Below are positions 45,463-56,300 of a stretch of 64,000 nucleotides of DNA, in pieces. Each line of letters starts with the position of its first letter. Positions within the stretch are counted from its first letter, which is position 1. Source of the stretch: Phaeosaccion multiseriatum (taxonomy: Eukaryota > Ochrophyta, other classes). The position numbers and the translations under genes were made by a program. Where the stretch lies: the NCBI GenBank assembly GCA_965112735.1, contig OZ218964.1, positions 434,001 through 498,000 on the forward strand. Direction: 5' to 3'. The notes below the pieces were generated by a model. It ran no database searches. It saw nothing but the letters and a program-made list of their open reading frames with translations, and was not told the DNA's origin.

Positions 45463-48400
45463 TGTGTGTCCTTCCTGTCAGACACCAACGCGACTGTCCC
45501 GACCGCCACCGAGGGTGGCCGGGAGGGGAGAGAGCAAAACGACAGAGGGGAGAGGGGAGAGAGAGGAGAGCCCCTGGCCACCAGCGTTACGGTTACGGAC
45601 GCCGTCGGACAGCACATCGTGCTCAAGATTGAGAACCGCAGGGGCGGGGGCGGGCAGCGGCGCCTCACCATCTTCTGCCCGTACTGGATGGTCAATAGCA
45701 GCCACTACTGCCTCCGGTACCGGCAAGACGGGAGCAACCGGCTCCCCGCAGGTGAGTAGGCTTAGTACAAGTGTTTCACACAAGGGTCTGAGCTCCATCG
45801 CTGAGTCTCCATGCCACCCATGGCCATCCGTTGCCATCCGTGTCTGCGGCATTCCTCCTCGAGGTTCACCCCCTCTCACCCCCCTGAACCCCCCTCTCTG
45901 CCCACGCTGCCAAACCATCCATCCCCCCTTCGCCGCCCTCACCGAAGGCTCCGTGGGCAAGGCCGGAGACGGAAGTCGGTACTTCAACGCAGCGCATCGG
46001 ACCCGTCGAACCGCCTCCGACCGGCCCAAGCACAAACACAGGCCCGTCTCTCGCTCTCCGCTAGGCTCTCCGTCCCTAAGGCATCACCACCGCGTCGCCT
46101 CCCGTGGAGAGGGCGTCGGGTCGGCAGAGTTGGGGTCCGAGGGGGGAGGAACGGGCTCCGGGTCGAGAGGTGGGGTAGGTGTAGGGGCATCGGCAGGGGC
46201 AGGGTACCACAGCGGCAGCCTCTCTCCTGAGAGAGACAGGGGCGGCAGCGGTGGTAGCGGTGCCAGCGGCGGTAACGACACTGGCAGGAGCATAGGTAGC
46301 AGGCGGCGTCGGGCAGTGGCTCCTGACCTCGATGTTGACGACGAGGAGGACAGCGCAGACGCCGACGACGACGAGGAGGAGGAGGAGGAGGGAGAATACC
46401 CTTCCTTGGGAGGTGGGCACAGAGCCTCGGAGTTACCTGGAGGGGGAGCGAGTGGGGGCTGGGGAGCGGCGGCGGGGGGAGCCTTCGGCAAAGTGTTTGC
46501 GGGCATGCCTGGTCCGATGAAGGCCGCGCTGGAGGAGGAGGGCGGGGGCGGGGTGTCTGTGGGCAGCCTGTGGAAGGAGGAGCTGAGCCTGGCCAAGCTC
46601 ACCCAGATGGCCTACATGTTCAACTTCCACCAAGGGGAGGGCGGTGGGAGCAGCATCCTCGGCTTCGGCGACAAGAAGGCAAGCTCCCTCCGCCCGCCTC
46701 TTAACGTAGAGTTACAAAGCCCCCAGTGTGGAGTCACAGCCCCTAACGAACAGCCTCTCTCTCTCTCTCTCTCTCTCCAGGTGTGCGTGCAGGTGCAGGA
46801 AAGCGAGTGGAGCAAGCCCATCAACCTGGAGGGCATCGGCATGAATCAGGTCAGTCACTACGCTCAGGAGTAGGAGTGTGTCGATGTCGATGTATGGGGG
46901 AAAACTCAAACTCAAGCTGTGCCCTGTGCCGGTTGCGCACCAGGTGATTCGCACCCGGCTCCACGGAGAGTCATTCGAGCTCGGCTTCAACATCATCGTC
47001 CCTCCGGGCAGGCTCGGCCAGTACACTAAGGTGATGTAGTGTAGCTTCTTGTCTCAGTGACTGGGGGTCGGGGGGGGGCAAGCCAAGGGCAAGCGAGGAG
47101 TAAGTGCTGAACACAAGTCTGGTGCATGCGTGCGTGTGTGTGTGCGTGCGTGCGTGCGTGCGTGCCTTCCCTCAGGTGGTGCAGTTCTGGCCCCGCTTCC
47201 TGGTGCACAATCAGCTCGAGAGCTCCCTCACGCTGAAGCAGAATGTCACTCTGCGGAGGGGCAGCAGGCCTGTGACGAGCACGCGGCCCGGCAGGCAACA
47301 GCCCTTCCACCTGCCGCAGGTCAGTCACTCAGTTACAGCCCATCCAGTGCCTTCCATCCATCCGTTTAGTGCCTTCTGTCCATCTGATGCCATCCATTTA
47401 GTGCCTCCATCCATATAGTGGCATCCGTCCTTCCATCCATCCATCCAGTGCTTTCCGTCCAGTATCGAACCCGAAACAAACCCTTTACCGTCCGCTGCCA
47501 TCCCACAGTCCAACGGCGAGCGCGAGCTGCGTCTGTCTATCCCCGGGTACCGCTTGTCATCCTCCTTCCCCGTCGACGTGCATGGAGAGTATACGCTCCG
47601 CCTCAAGCCCAAGGTACATACCCGTTACAGTTACAGTGACAGTTACAGTTGCACTTCCAGTTCGTTATCCCCCGCTTCACGTCGCCAAGCCACCTTTTCT
47701 TTTTGTGTTCTGATCGAAAGTGTAGTGTATCTGTTACTGAAACTGAAACTGTGCTCTGCCGTTTGCTGCCATTCATTCATTCAGGTGCCCTGGTCCCGTC
47801 TGCGGCACATCACCACCCGCACTGCCCCGGAGTACGAGGTGTGGCTGCCCCCTTTGGCCGAGCTGGGCCTGTGGCTGGAGACCGACTGGTACCGGAAGAA
47901 CGTCGTGGTCAAGGAGGTCCGCAGGAACAGTTTCGCCTTCAAGGATACTGATGTGAGTGCGTGTGTGCGTGCGTGTGCGTGTGTTGCGTACGTGCGTACA
48001 TCGAAATGGGGGGTCCCGGGGGGGCAACGCCCGTTTTGGGAGGGAGATGTGGCATTTTTTCTCCTGAGTCTGACTCCGACCCCGACTCCGACTTTTGTCT
48101 TTTGGCCGCCCCCCATCCATTGCCATCTATCCCCAGATCCAAGTGGGGGACGTGCTGCTGGCCATCAACGGCACGCCAGTGCGGGGTAAGACCTTCAACG
48201 AGGTCATGGCCATGCTTAAGGAGCACATACGCAGGTATCATGCACAGGCATACAGGCATGCGGGTGTAGGGCATGGCTAGAACTTGGGGAAGGAGAGACA
48301 GGAACAGTAACGGTGTTTATCAGCGCACTCACCCCACCCGTCCTTCTCGTCCCTCCCCTCCCCCAGTGACAATGCCAGACACAGTATCGGCTCCGTCAAT

Positions 48401-49801
48401 CTCGCTGCCACTCTCAGAGGCTCCCCAGAGGAAGAGGACGAGCCCCCCGGGGGGGCGCAGCAGGGTGCAGAGCCGCAAGAGGAGCCGGAGGACAGCGCGC
48501 TTGGGCTCTTGGACCCCCCTCCTGCGGGCTTGGGGTCAGAGTCGGCACAGGCACACACCGAGAGCCACACACCTCCTCCCTGTGTGGACGAGGCATCGGG
48601 CTGCTCCTTGCGCTTCCGTACTATGGAGGAGTTCTACAGGCTCCTCCGGATGAGGGCCCTGAGGCGGCCGGGGCAGACGCTGAGTGGCACCATGACCCTG
48701 GGGGGCTCCACCCCGGGGGGAGGAGGGAGACGCACGGGGGGGGGGGGAGGGAACAGCGACGATGAGGAGGACAGCGACGAGGGAGGGGTGGTGGCAATGG
48801 GGATGGGGATGGGGATGGCAACAGATGGAGGGGGGGCAGGGTTGATGGGGGGGACGGTAGACTTCTCTTCGACATGGCGTCGAGGGGAGGAGGAAGGCGG
48901 TAGCGACGAGGAAGGAGGAGGGGACTCGTTTTTGGACGAAGGCGGCGGAAGGCGCGGTAGCATGGCCCACCAGCCGCGGCACGAGCAGCATGTGGCCAGG
49001 CAGCTGGGGGCGTCCTTGCCAGCAGGCCTGACTCTGGGGGACATGTCCCTGGACAGGGCGAGCGCGAGCATAGAGGCACGGAAGTCGCGCAGGGCCTTGA
49101 GAGAGGGATCCAAGAGGGGCAGCGCCGGCCCGTGGAGCCAGGGGGGGGGCGGGATAGAGAAGGAGGAGAAGTTCGTCCGTGTGGATGTGCAGCCCGTGGC
49201 GGCTTCGCTCATGCTGCAGGTGAGCTGCAGTTGAGATTGAGACGAGGAGAGGCGCTATTACTCATTGGCCGCACTCACCTCGCTTACCGTATCACCAACT
49301 GCTGCGTCTGACTTACGGTCTGCCCTACAGGTGAAGCCTTTGGACAAGGCCGAGACGCCCTATGTGGTGGACAACAGCGACACCTCGCACGTGGTGTACT
49401 TCCGACAGAAGGGGGCAGAGACGCACCCTTGGAACAGTGTCGGCCCCGGGGAGAAGGTGAGGAAGGTAGCGCATGGCGCAGTCGATGGCAGCTGATGCTC
49501 ATCTGACCCTGACCTCGACCGCGTCTTCTCCTTTCTCCTTCCCTCGTGGCAGCTCCACGTCACCCCCCCCCCCGCCCCCCCCCTGACTTACCACCCCTGT
49601 CTGCCCCTCCTTCCCCCCCTGCAAGACCGGGTACGTGTGGGAGGAGCCGCTGTCCCCGCGGAAGCTTCTTGTTCGCGTCGGACCCGTTGTGGTGCGCATG
49701 GCGGGCGTGCAGAGGTGAGGTCCGCAGGGGGAAGAGCGTTGTCTTGAACAAAGCGCCCACGACCGTTGTGTTGACATGCTGAAGCGAAGACGCTTTGCCC
49801 C

Positions 49802-49832
<31 letters not shown>

Positions 49833-51380
49833 AGTCTGTAACCTGCATCCTCCCTCAGCATCACTAACGCCTCTCTCCACATACGCGCACGCACACACAC
49901 GCACAGAGACGTGGACGCTTTGGACGATAAGATGGGGCGGTTACAAAGGTTGGGTATCGGACTCGTAAAGAGGGAGGAGCAGGGGCAGGCCACAGGACCT
50001 GTCAAGGTCGTTGCACTGGACCAAATCGGCCTAGAAGAGACCCTGGAGTGCCCAGTGCCCACGGAGGGGGACAGCAGTGGGGGGCGGGGGAGTAGCGGGG
50101 GACGCAGCAGGAGGGGCCCTTCCGAGGGGCAAGGAGGCCCAGAGGGGAGCACGGCCCAGGGGCGGGGGGGGGGCGACGGCAGGCATACGGGCAAGGCTAG
50201 GAAGAACCCTTCGATTAGTGTGTTCTGCAGGGTGGCGGCGGAGGGCCCCACGCGTATCCTGCTGGTGACCAGCCACAAGGACATGAAGAAGACCATCCAG
50301 GGCTTCAAGCACAAGCAGAGGGAGCTCAAGGCACAGCTCAAGAAGGTGGGTGTGGGTGCGTGCGTGCGTGCGTGGTGGGGGGAGGGGGTCCCACCCCGCA
50401 GTCTGGGGGGGGCGTCTTTTTTTTTCCGCAGCATTTTCGCTCCTCTCCTCTGCCAGTGAGACAAGTCCTCCCTCAGCCTGACCCTGACGCCCTCATGCCT
50501 GACTCGCTCTTTCTGTCGGTCTGTGCCTCTCTCTGTGCCATGGGATGGGATGGCAGTCTCTGGCCGTACTGGACATGTACCGCTGCTGGCTGGACGTGGT
50601 GGAGGAGGAGCAACGCAAGAAGATGGCACGTTACGGCTCGCCTCTGAGCCGAGCTCTCACCATGGGCCGCATACCCGCGGGAGGGGGAGGGCCCAGCCCA
50701 GCCGAAGGGGGGCCCCTTCCCCTTCCCCTTCCCCTGCTCGTGGATCGCACTATGCCCCTGCACATGACCATGCGCGAGTCTTCACCAGTGCTTCAGCTTC
50801 CGGCGCCGATACTCGCCTCTATGGGGGGCTCAGATAGAGACAGAGACAGAGACAGGGGGGGCTCTCGGTCGCCTGTCCCTGCCTTCATGGGTGGGGGTGG
50901 GGGTGGAGAGGGTCGTGGAGCTGTGGCGCCGACTTCGCCTCGAATGGAGTACATTCGAGAGCTCCAGAGGGCGTACTCAATGGCAGACTGCCAGTCCACT
51001 CGCTCCAGTCACAGCGACGCCGCGCAGGGGAGAGAGGGGAGGGAGAGCAGGGCGGTAGGAGCGGAGGCTGGAGGTGCCGAAGAAGAAAAAGGAGGAGGAG
51101 GAGGAGGAGGAGGAGGAGGAGGAGGAGGAGGAGGAGGAGGACCTTCTCAGGGCTTGAGGGCGTACTTGGGAAGCCCCTGGAAGAAGCCTCAGGGCGGCAG
51201 CGGCAGCGGTGGTGGTAGCAGCGAGCCGCTCTTGGAGGACGAGAGGATGCTTAGGAGGGAGGTTGAGGAGACGGGCATCACTGCGCCGGACCAGGTGAGG
51301 GCATATGGACAGGCGTGTGGAGGGAGGGTGAAGTTCGCGACCTGCCCACTCTCTTCGCTGGACTTTTTGACTGAGTGCGC

Positions 51381-51411
<31 letters not shown>

Positions 51412-52851
51412 TGTATACATACATGCAAGCGTCTCTCTCTCTCTCTCTGACTGCGTCTCTCATCTCTCTACCGGCTGTAGGTGCTGGTGGAGCTTCTGGG
51501 GGCAAGGGGACTCCGCCCAACAGATCTTGCGGTGAGTACGCACCGAGGACACTGAGGGCCCACACCTTCTGTCCTGACACCTCTGAGGGCCCACACCTTC
51601 TGTCCTGACACCTCTGAGGGCCCACACCTTCTGTCCTGACACCTCTGAGGGCCCACACCTTCTGTCCTGACACCTCTGAGGGCCCACACCTTCTGTCCTG
51701 ACACCTCTTGTTGTGTCCTGCTCCTGCCCAACCGGTCTGTCTGTTCTGCCCTTTGTCGTGTAACCGTACCTCACGCTACACCCACCCCTCCTCACCCCTC
51801 CTCACCCCTCCTCACCCCTCCTCACCCCTCCTCACCCCTCCTCCCTCCGTCGCTTGTCCCTACCGCTCTTACTGTTGTTGCTGTTGCGCAGGGCGGTGCT
51901 CAGCCCTACTGCGTGTGCTACCTCAAGGTGCCCAAGGAGCGGACGCGCAAGGGCAGCCCCTATAATGTAAGGCTATTAGTAGTCTGTGTCTCTGTCATCT
52001 GTCAATAACTGACTGACGGTATCTCACTGCCCCTATAATGTAAGGCTATTAGTAGTCTGTGTCTCTGTCAATAACTGACTGACGGTATCTCACTGCCCCT
52101 ATAATGTAAGGCTATTAGTAGTCTGTGTCTCTGTCAATAACTGACTGACGGTATCTCACTGCCCCTATAATGTAAGGCTATTAGTCTGTGTCTCTGTCAA
52201 TAACTGACTGACGGTATCTCACTGCCTAGCTGAGCAACCTATCTATCATCCACTGCCATCCCCTCAGGGCCAGCGGGCGGTGACGTACGTGTGCGAGAAG
52301 ACGACCGCACCTGCATGGAGGGGTCAGGTGAGAGGGAGAAAGCGTGGGTGCGTGCGTGATGCGCTCTGTGCCCTGTCCTTCCTTCGTTGACTCCCCTCTC
52401 CCCTCCCATTCCCCTGTCCCACGCACTGCAGCGCTTCGTGTTCAACGTGCCGAAGGAGGCGGCTCAATCCAAGCGCGGCTTCGCGGTGAGGGTGCTCGTG
52501 CTGTCCAGGTATGTTGTTACGTATGTTTTTACGTATGTTTTCACGTACGGTTGCGTTGTCTTCTGCTTGAGAGAGGGAGTCTACGCCCCTTGGTGTCCCC
52601 GGCAGTCGCCTTTGCTTGCTTCTCTCCCCTCCGCAGTACTGACACCCCCCCCCCCATCCACTGCCATCCCCCTCCCCCCAGGGAGCTTTTCCGCTTCAAC
52701 GTGTTCCTTGGTCAGGCAGACGTCCCCCTGTCCCTGCTGGAGAATGAGGAGGAGCGCTGTGGCTGGTTCAATCTCAACCGCCGCAGCAGCCGTTTCATGC
52801 ACCTCGGGGCGGGGGACAAGATCAGCGGGAGCGTGCATCTCAGGGTGCAGG

Positions 52852-52883
<32 letters not shown>

Positions 52884-53342
52884 TGTGTGTGTGGGTGCGT
52901 GTGTTGGTGCGTGTGCATGTGGGTTCATGTGGGTGGGTAGGTGGGCATGGATCATCCGCTCGGCTTTCGTTTGCTTCCGCAGCAAGAGGAGCTGTTCTGC
53001 TCCTCCCTGCCCATTTGTGACTGCCCCTTCCCACGCAACGCCAGACTCTTCTCAACCCCCCCCCCCCCTCCCCCCCCTGTGACAGTGGATCCACCGCTCC
53101 AGCACCTTCCTGAGGTACCGTAGCCTCAGCCTCGCCGCGCTGAGCATGCGGCTGTCCCAGCGGCTGGAGCGGACGGAGTGGCTCCTCACGCACTTGCAGA
53201 GAGAGCAAGCCAAGACATCCAACAAGAAGGGCTGGCCACAGGTGAGGGAGGGAGGAGTGTGTAAGTACGGCACATGACCACGGCTCTCACACGACGGATG
53301 CCATGCGACTCTGCGGGGCCTTGGTCTGCCTGTATGCTTGTT

Positions 53343-53377
<35 letters not shown>

Positions 53378-56300
53378 CCGTGTGTGTGCGTGCGTGCAGG
53401 TGTACGGTGGGATGCAAGGAGACGACAACCGCATGAACCGCATCAAAAGGGCCTTTGAGCGCATGGGCAAGCTCGCCAGCAATGACGCCAATGACACACA
53501 CGGCACTGGCCTCGACTTGCACAGGACAGCAGGGGCATTGCATGGGGCAGGGGCAACCTCGTTGTCGGACTGGAGAGCCTCGCAGCGGCAGGGGGGGGCG
53601 CACCTCTCCAAGGAGCAGCAGCACCAGGCCGCCGCCGGAGAGGGCAGCAACCGCAGCAGCAGGGAGGGCTCTGCCTCAGACGCAGAAGGGGGGGGGGTGA
53701 GTCGCAGGCGGGCTGGAGTGCCCTCCTTGCTGTCCCGCGGGATGAGTCCGACCGAGGCGGTGCGGCAGCACATCAACAACCTGCCCACGAGGAAGCCTTC
53801 GCACGCCCGTGCAGGGAGCACGGGTGGTTCGCGTGGGAGCATGCGCATGAGAGGAGGCGGTTTGGGGGGCGGCCCTAGACCCAAGCTGACCATGCAGCAG
53901 CTACAGCACCTCGCGGTGAACCACGCGCAGGGAGGGAGTGTGACTGCAGAGCTGCTCAGTGCGCTCGACGGGGGAGGGAAGGGGAAGCTCCACAAGAGGG
54001 CGGATAGTGATGGTGCCGAGTTGGTGATACACCAGCACCAGCAGAGTGATGCGGCATTGCCTCTGCCTCCGGGGAGGGAGCGTCAAGCGGCTGCGTCCGT
54101 CAACCTCACTCGCAGAGCTTCCTTCCACCTGCAGCAGAGACACGCCAACCAATCCAACCCTGCTTCTTCCTTCCCCTCTAGCGGCAATATGCTGACCGGG
54201 GCAGGCATATGGGCAGGGGCAGGCCCAGGCGTTGTACCGGTGGGCCGCCCCAGGGGGTCCAAGCATGCCTCTCGGGTCGGGTCTGGGTCTGGGCATCGGC
54301 GGGTGGGCTCTGGCAGCCACGGAAGATTCCCTTCCGGACACTCCGCCCACGGAAGCCTCAACGGTCGATCGAGGTATGTGTATCCAAGTATGTGGGGTGT
54401 GGGGTCCCTCAGGAGATGGCAGTGGATATGCAGTGGATGGCGTAACTCTTGCCATACTCTCAGTTGCACTATCTCTGAGACGCTGTGACGCTGACCTTTT
54501 GCGTGTGCCTTCCGTTTGGTTTTATCACCCCTAGCTCTGTGTGACCAACTGCTGTATGACCAACTCCTGTATGTGCCTCTCAGGAGCAGCTTGCACGTGT
54601 CGCCGGTCCCGCATCTGTCTCGGCGCTCTCTCGGCCGCCACGTGTCAAATCTCGCCTCGTGGGGCACGGGTTCAGGCCAGAGAGGAGCAGCAGGGGGCGG
54701 GGTGGGCTTTCCACTCCTGCCAGATCAGCTCGACACCGCCGGGGCCCTCAACGGAGGGGCGATATTGCTTGGGACAGGGGCTGTGTCGCCGCGGTCCTCG
54801 CTGGAGAGGGAGAGAGAGAGGTCCGAGGAGGAGGAGGAGGAGGAGGAGGTGCCGCACCCCCCCCATGCGTCCTTGTTGCACGCGGCGAGCGAGCTTGCGG
54901 TGGTGCGGCGGATGCCTCTTGGGCTGCTCGTGGCCAAGAGCAGAGGGGCCTCCCTCTGTCACATCAACCTCAGCCACAAGAGGGTGGTGGACACGGGCGG
55001 GCAGCTCACCATCCGGCCTCTGCAGGTGTGTGTGCGTGTGTGTGCATGTGCGTGCGTGTGTGTGCATGTGTGTGTGGGGGAGGGCGCTCCCCCCTATACC
55101 TCATCTGCTGTCCTCACCGCCATTCCCCCCCCCCCCTCCTCCTCTTCCAGGCGCTGAACCTGCCAGACACGAAACACCGCGTGTATGTTGTAGTGCAAGC
55201 CAACCTTGCCAAGACGTACACAACAAAGTGGTCGAGCCGACCCGTGCCCGGAAGCATCGCCCCCAGGTGGGACTTAGAGCCTTCGCTCTCGTCTTCAAGT
55301 GGTGCCGTTGCTGTGTCTGGCGCTGTGTCGGGGTCTCCAGGGGCGGGGGGCGACACGAGTGGAGAGACTCGCGGCGGCAGTCGCGGAAGTGTTGTGTCGG
55401 GTGATGGTGCTACTGGTGCTGCTGCTGGTGCTGGTGCTGGTGCGGGCGGGGGCGGTGGAGGGGGCGCAGGGGGGCCTGAGGGAGGCGACAGGAACAAGGA
55501 CAGAGCCTCGTCCGACGACGGCCTCGCCCAGGGGGGCCAGGCGGGAGACCGCACGAGTGGAGGCAGCACTCCGGGGGGGGGCTTGCCTTCCACTGCCATC
55601 CCCAAGCAAGGCAAGTGCGTGCTGGACGTGGGGGCTCTGGAGTCGAGCGGCATTCTGCGCGTGTCTCTCTTCGCGGAGGCGTCCAAACTGTCGTGGAGCT
55701 CGGACGTGGAGCTGGGTCGACTCGAGGTGAGTGGGCGGGCAACAAAACAAGCAATCATGCAACCACGGAACAAGCAATCCTGCAACCACGTAGAGAAGGC
55801 CTGGGCCGGGCTCTTGCTCTCGCTTGCTTTTCGCTTTTCGTGTGCCTGCGTCGTCCGCTCGCTCGCTTTCCTCCCAAGGGAAGGGAAGGGAAGGGAAGGG
55901 AAGGGAAGGAAATGAAAGGGAAGGGAAGGGAAGGGAAGGGAAGGGAAGGGAAGGGAAGGGAAGGCTCAGACAGAGACCGAACCCGACCGTCCTCCTCACA
56001 TCGTGCGTGTGCCTCTAACATCCTCGTGTTCTGTGCCTGTACTGTACCTGTACTGTGCCTGTACTGTGCCCGTACTGTAGGTTCCATTGGTGGAGCTTGT
56101 GGACTGCTGCTCCTACCGCTCCTCCGGCGTCAAGGGCAAGGAGTACACAATGTGGTACCCCGTGGCATCCACAGGGGAGGGCTTAGCAGCGGCAGGGGCT
56201 GAGGGCGGCAAGGGGGGGCGGCAGGGCGGGGAGGGGGGGCAAGCAAGGGGGGCAGGCAGGCAGGCACACGCTGCCCCCGCCAGTGCGGCAGTCACGGCAG

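Larger units (their letters stand above)
42910..47613 (+). other. VPS13 adaptor-binding (VAB/SHR-BD) region
   Basis: Exons 12-21 encode ITLRSSFRLVNCTDHMLSVL, a repeated family pattern, then FCPYWMVNSSHYCLRYR, EWSKPINLEGIG, FELGFNIIVPPGRLGQYT and FWPRFLVHNQLESSL. These match the tandem beta repeats of the VPS13 adaptor-binding domain. Poly-Gln and poly-Gly insertions interrupt exons 13 and 14, and a Ser/Gly/Asp-rich insertion fills exon 17. Confidence 0.8.
51481..52850 (+). other. C2 domain A of the VPS13 protein
   Basis: About residues 6561-6704, exons 29-33: VLVELLGARGLRPTDLA, PYCVCYLKVPK, TTAPAWRGQRFVFNVPKE, FAVRVLVLSR, DVPLSLLENEEE, GWFNLNRRSS. Strand order and the PAW...FxFNV element are typical of C2. 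The calcium-binding aspartates are mostly absent, so binding is probably calcium-independent. Confidence 0.85.

Noticed and set aside
45317-46873. Continuous frame suggesting one exon from about 45800 to 46873
   Set aside because: Reading across 46679-46780 inserts a CT-rich segment typical of an intron end between FGDKK and VCVQVQ; the GC-AG intron gives a better family match. The frame before 45864 is also intron-like.
51553-51708. Regular 31-bp direct repeats resembling a CRISPR array
   Set aside because: Units are contiguous without unique spacers and lie in a eukaryotic intron; this is a minisatellite.
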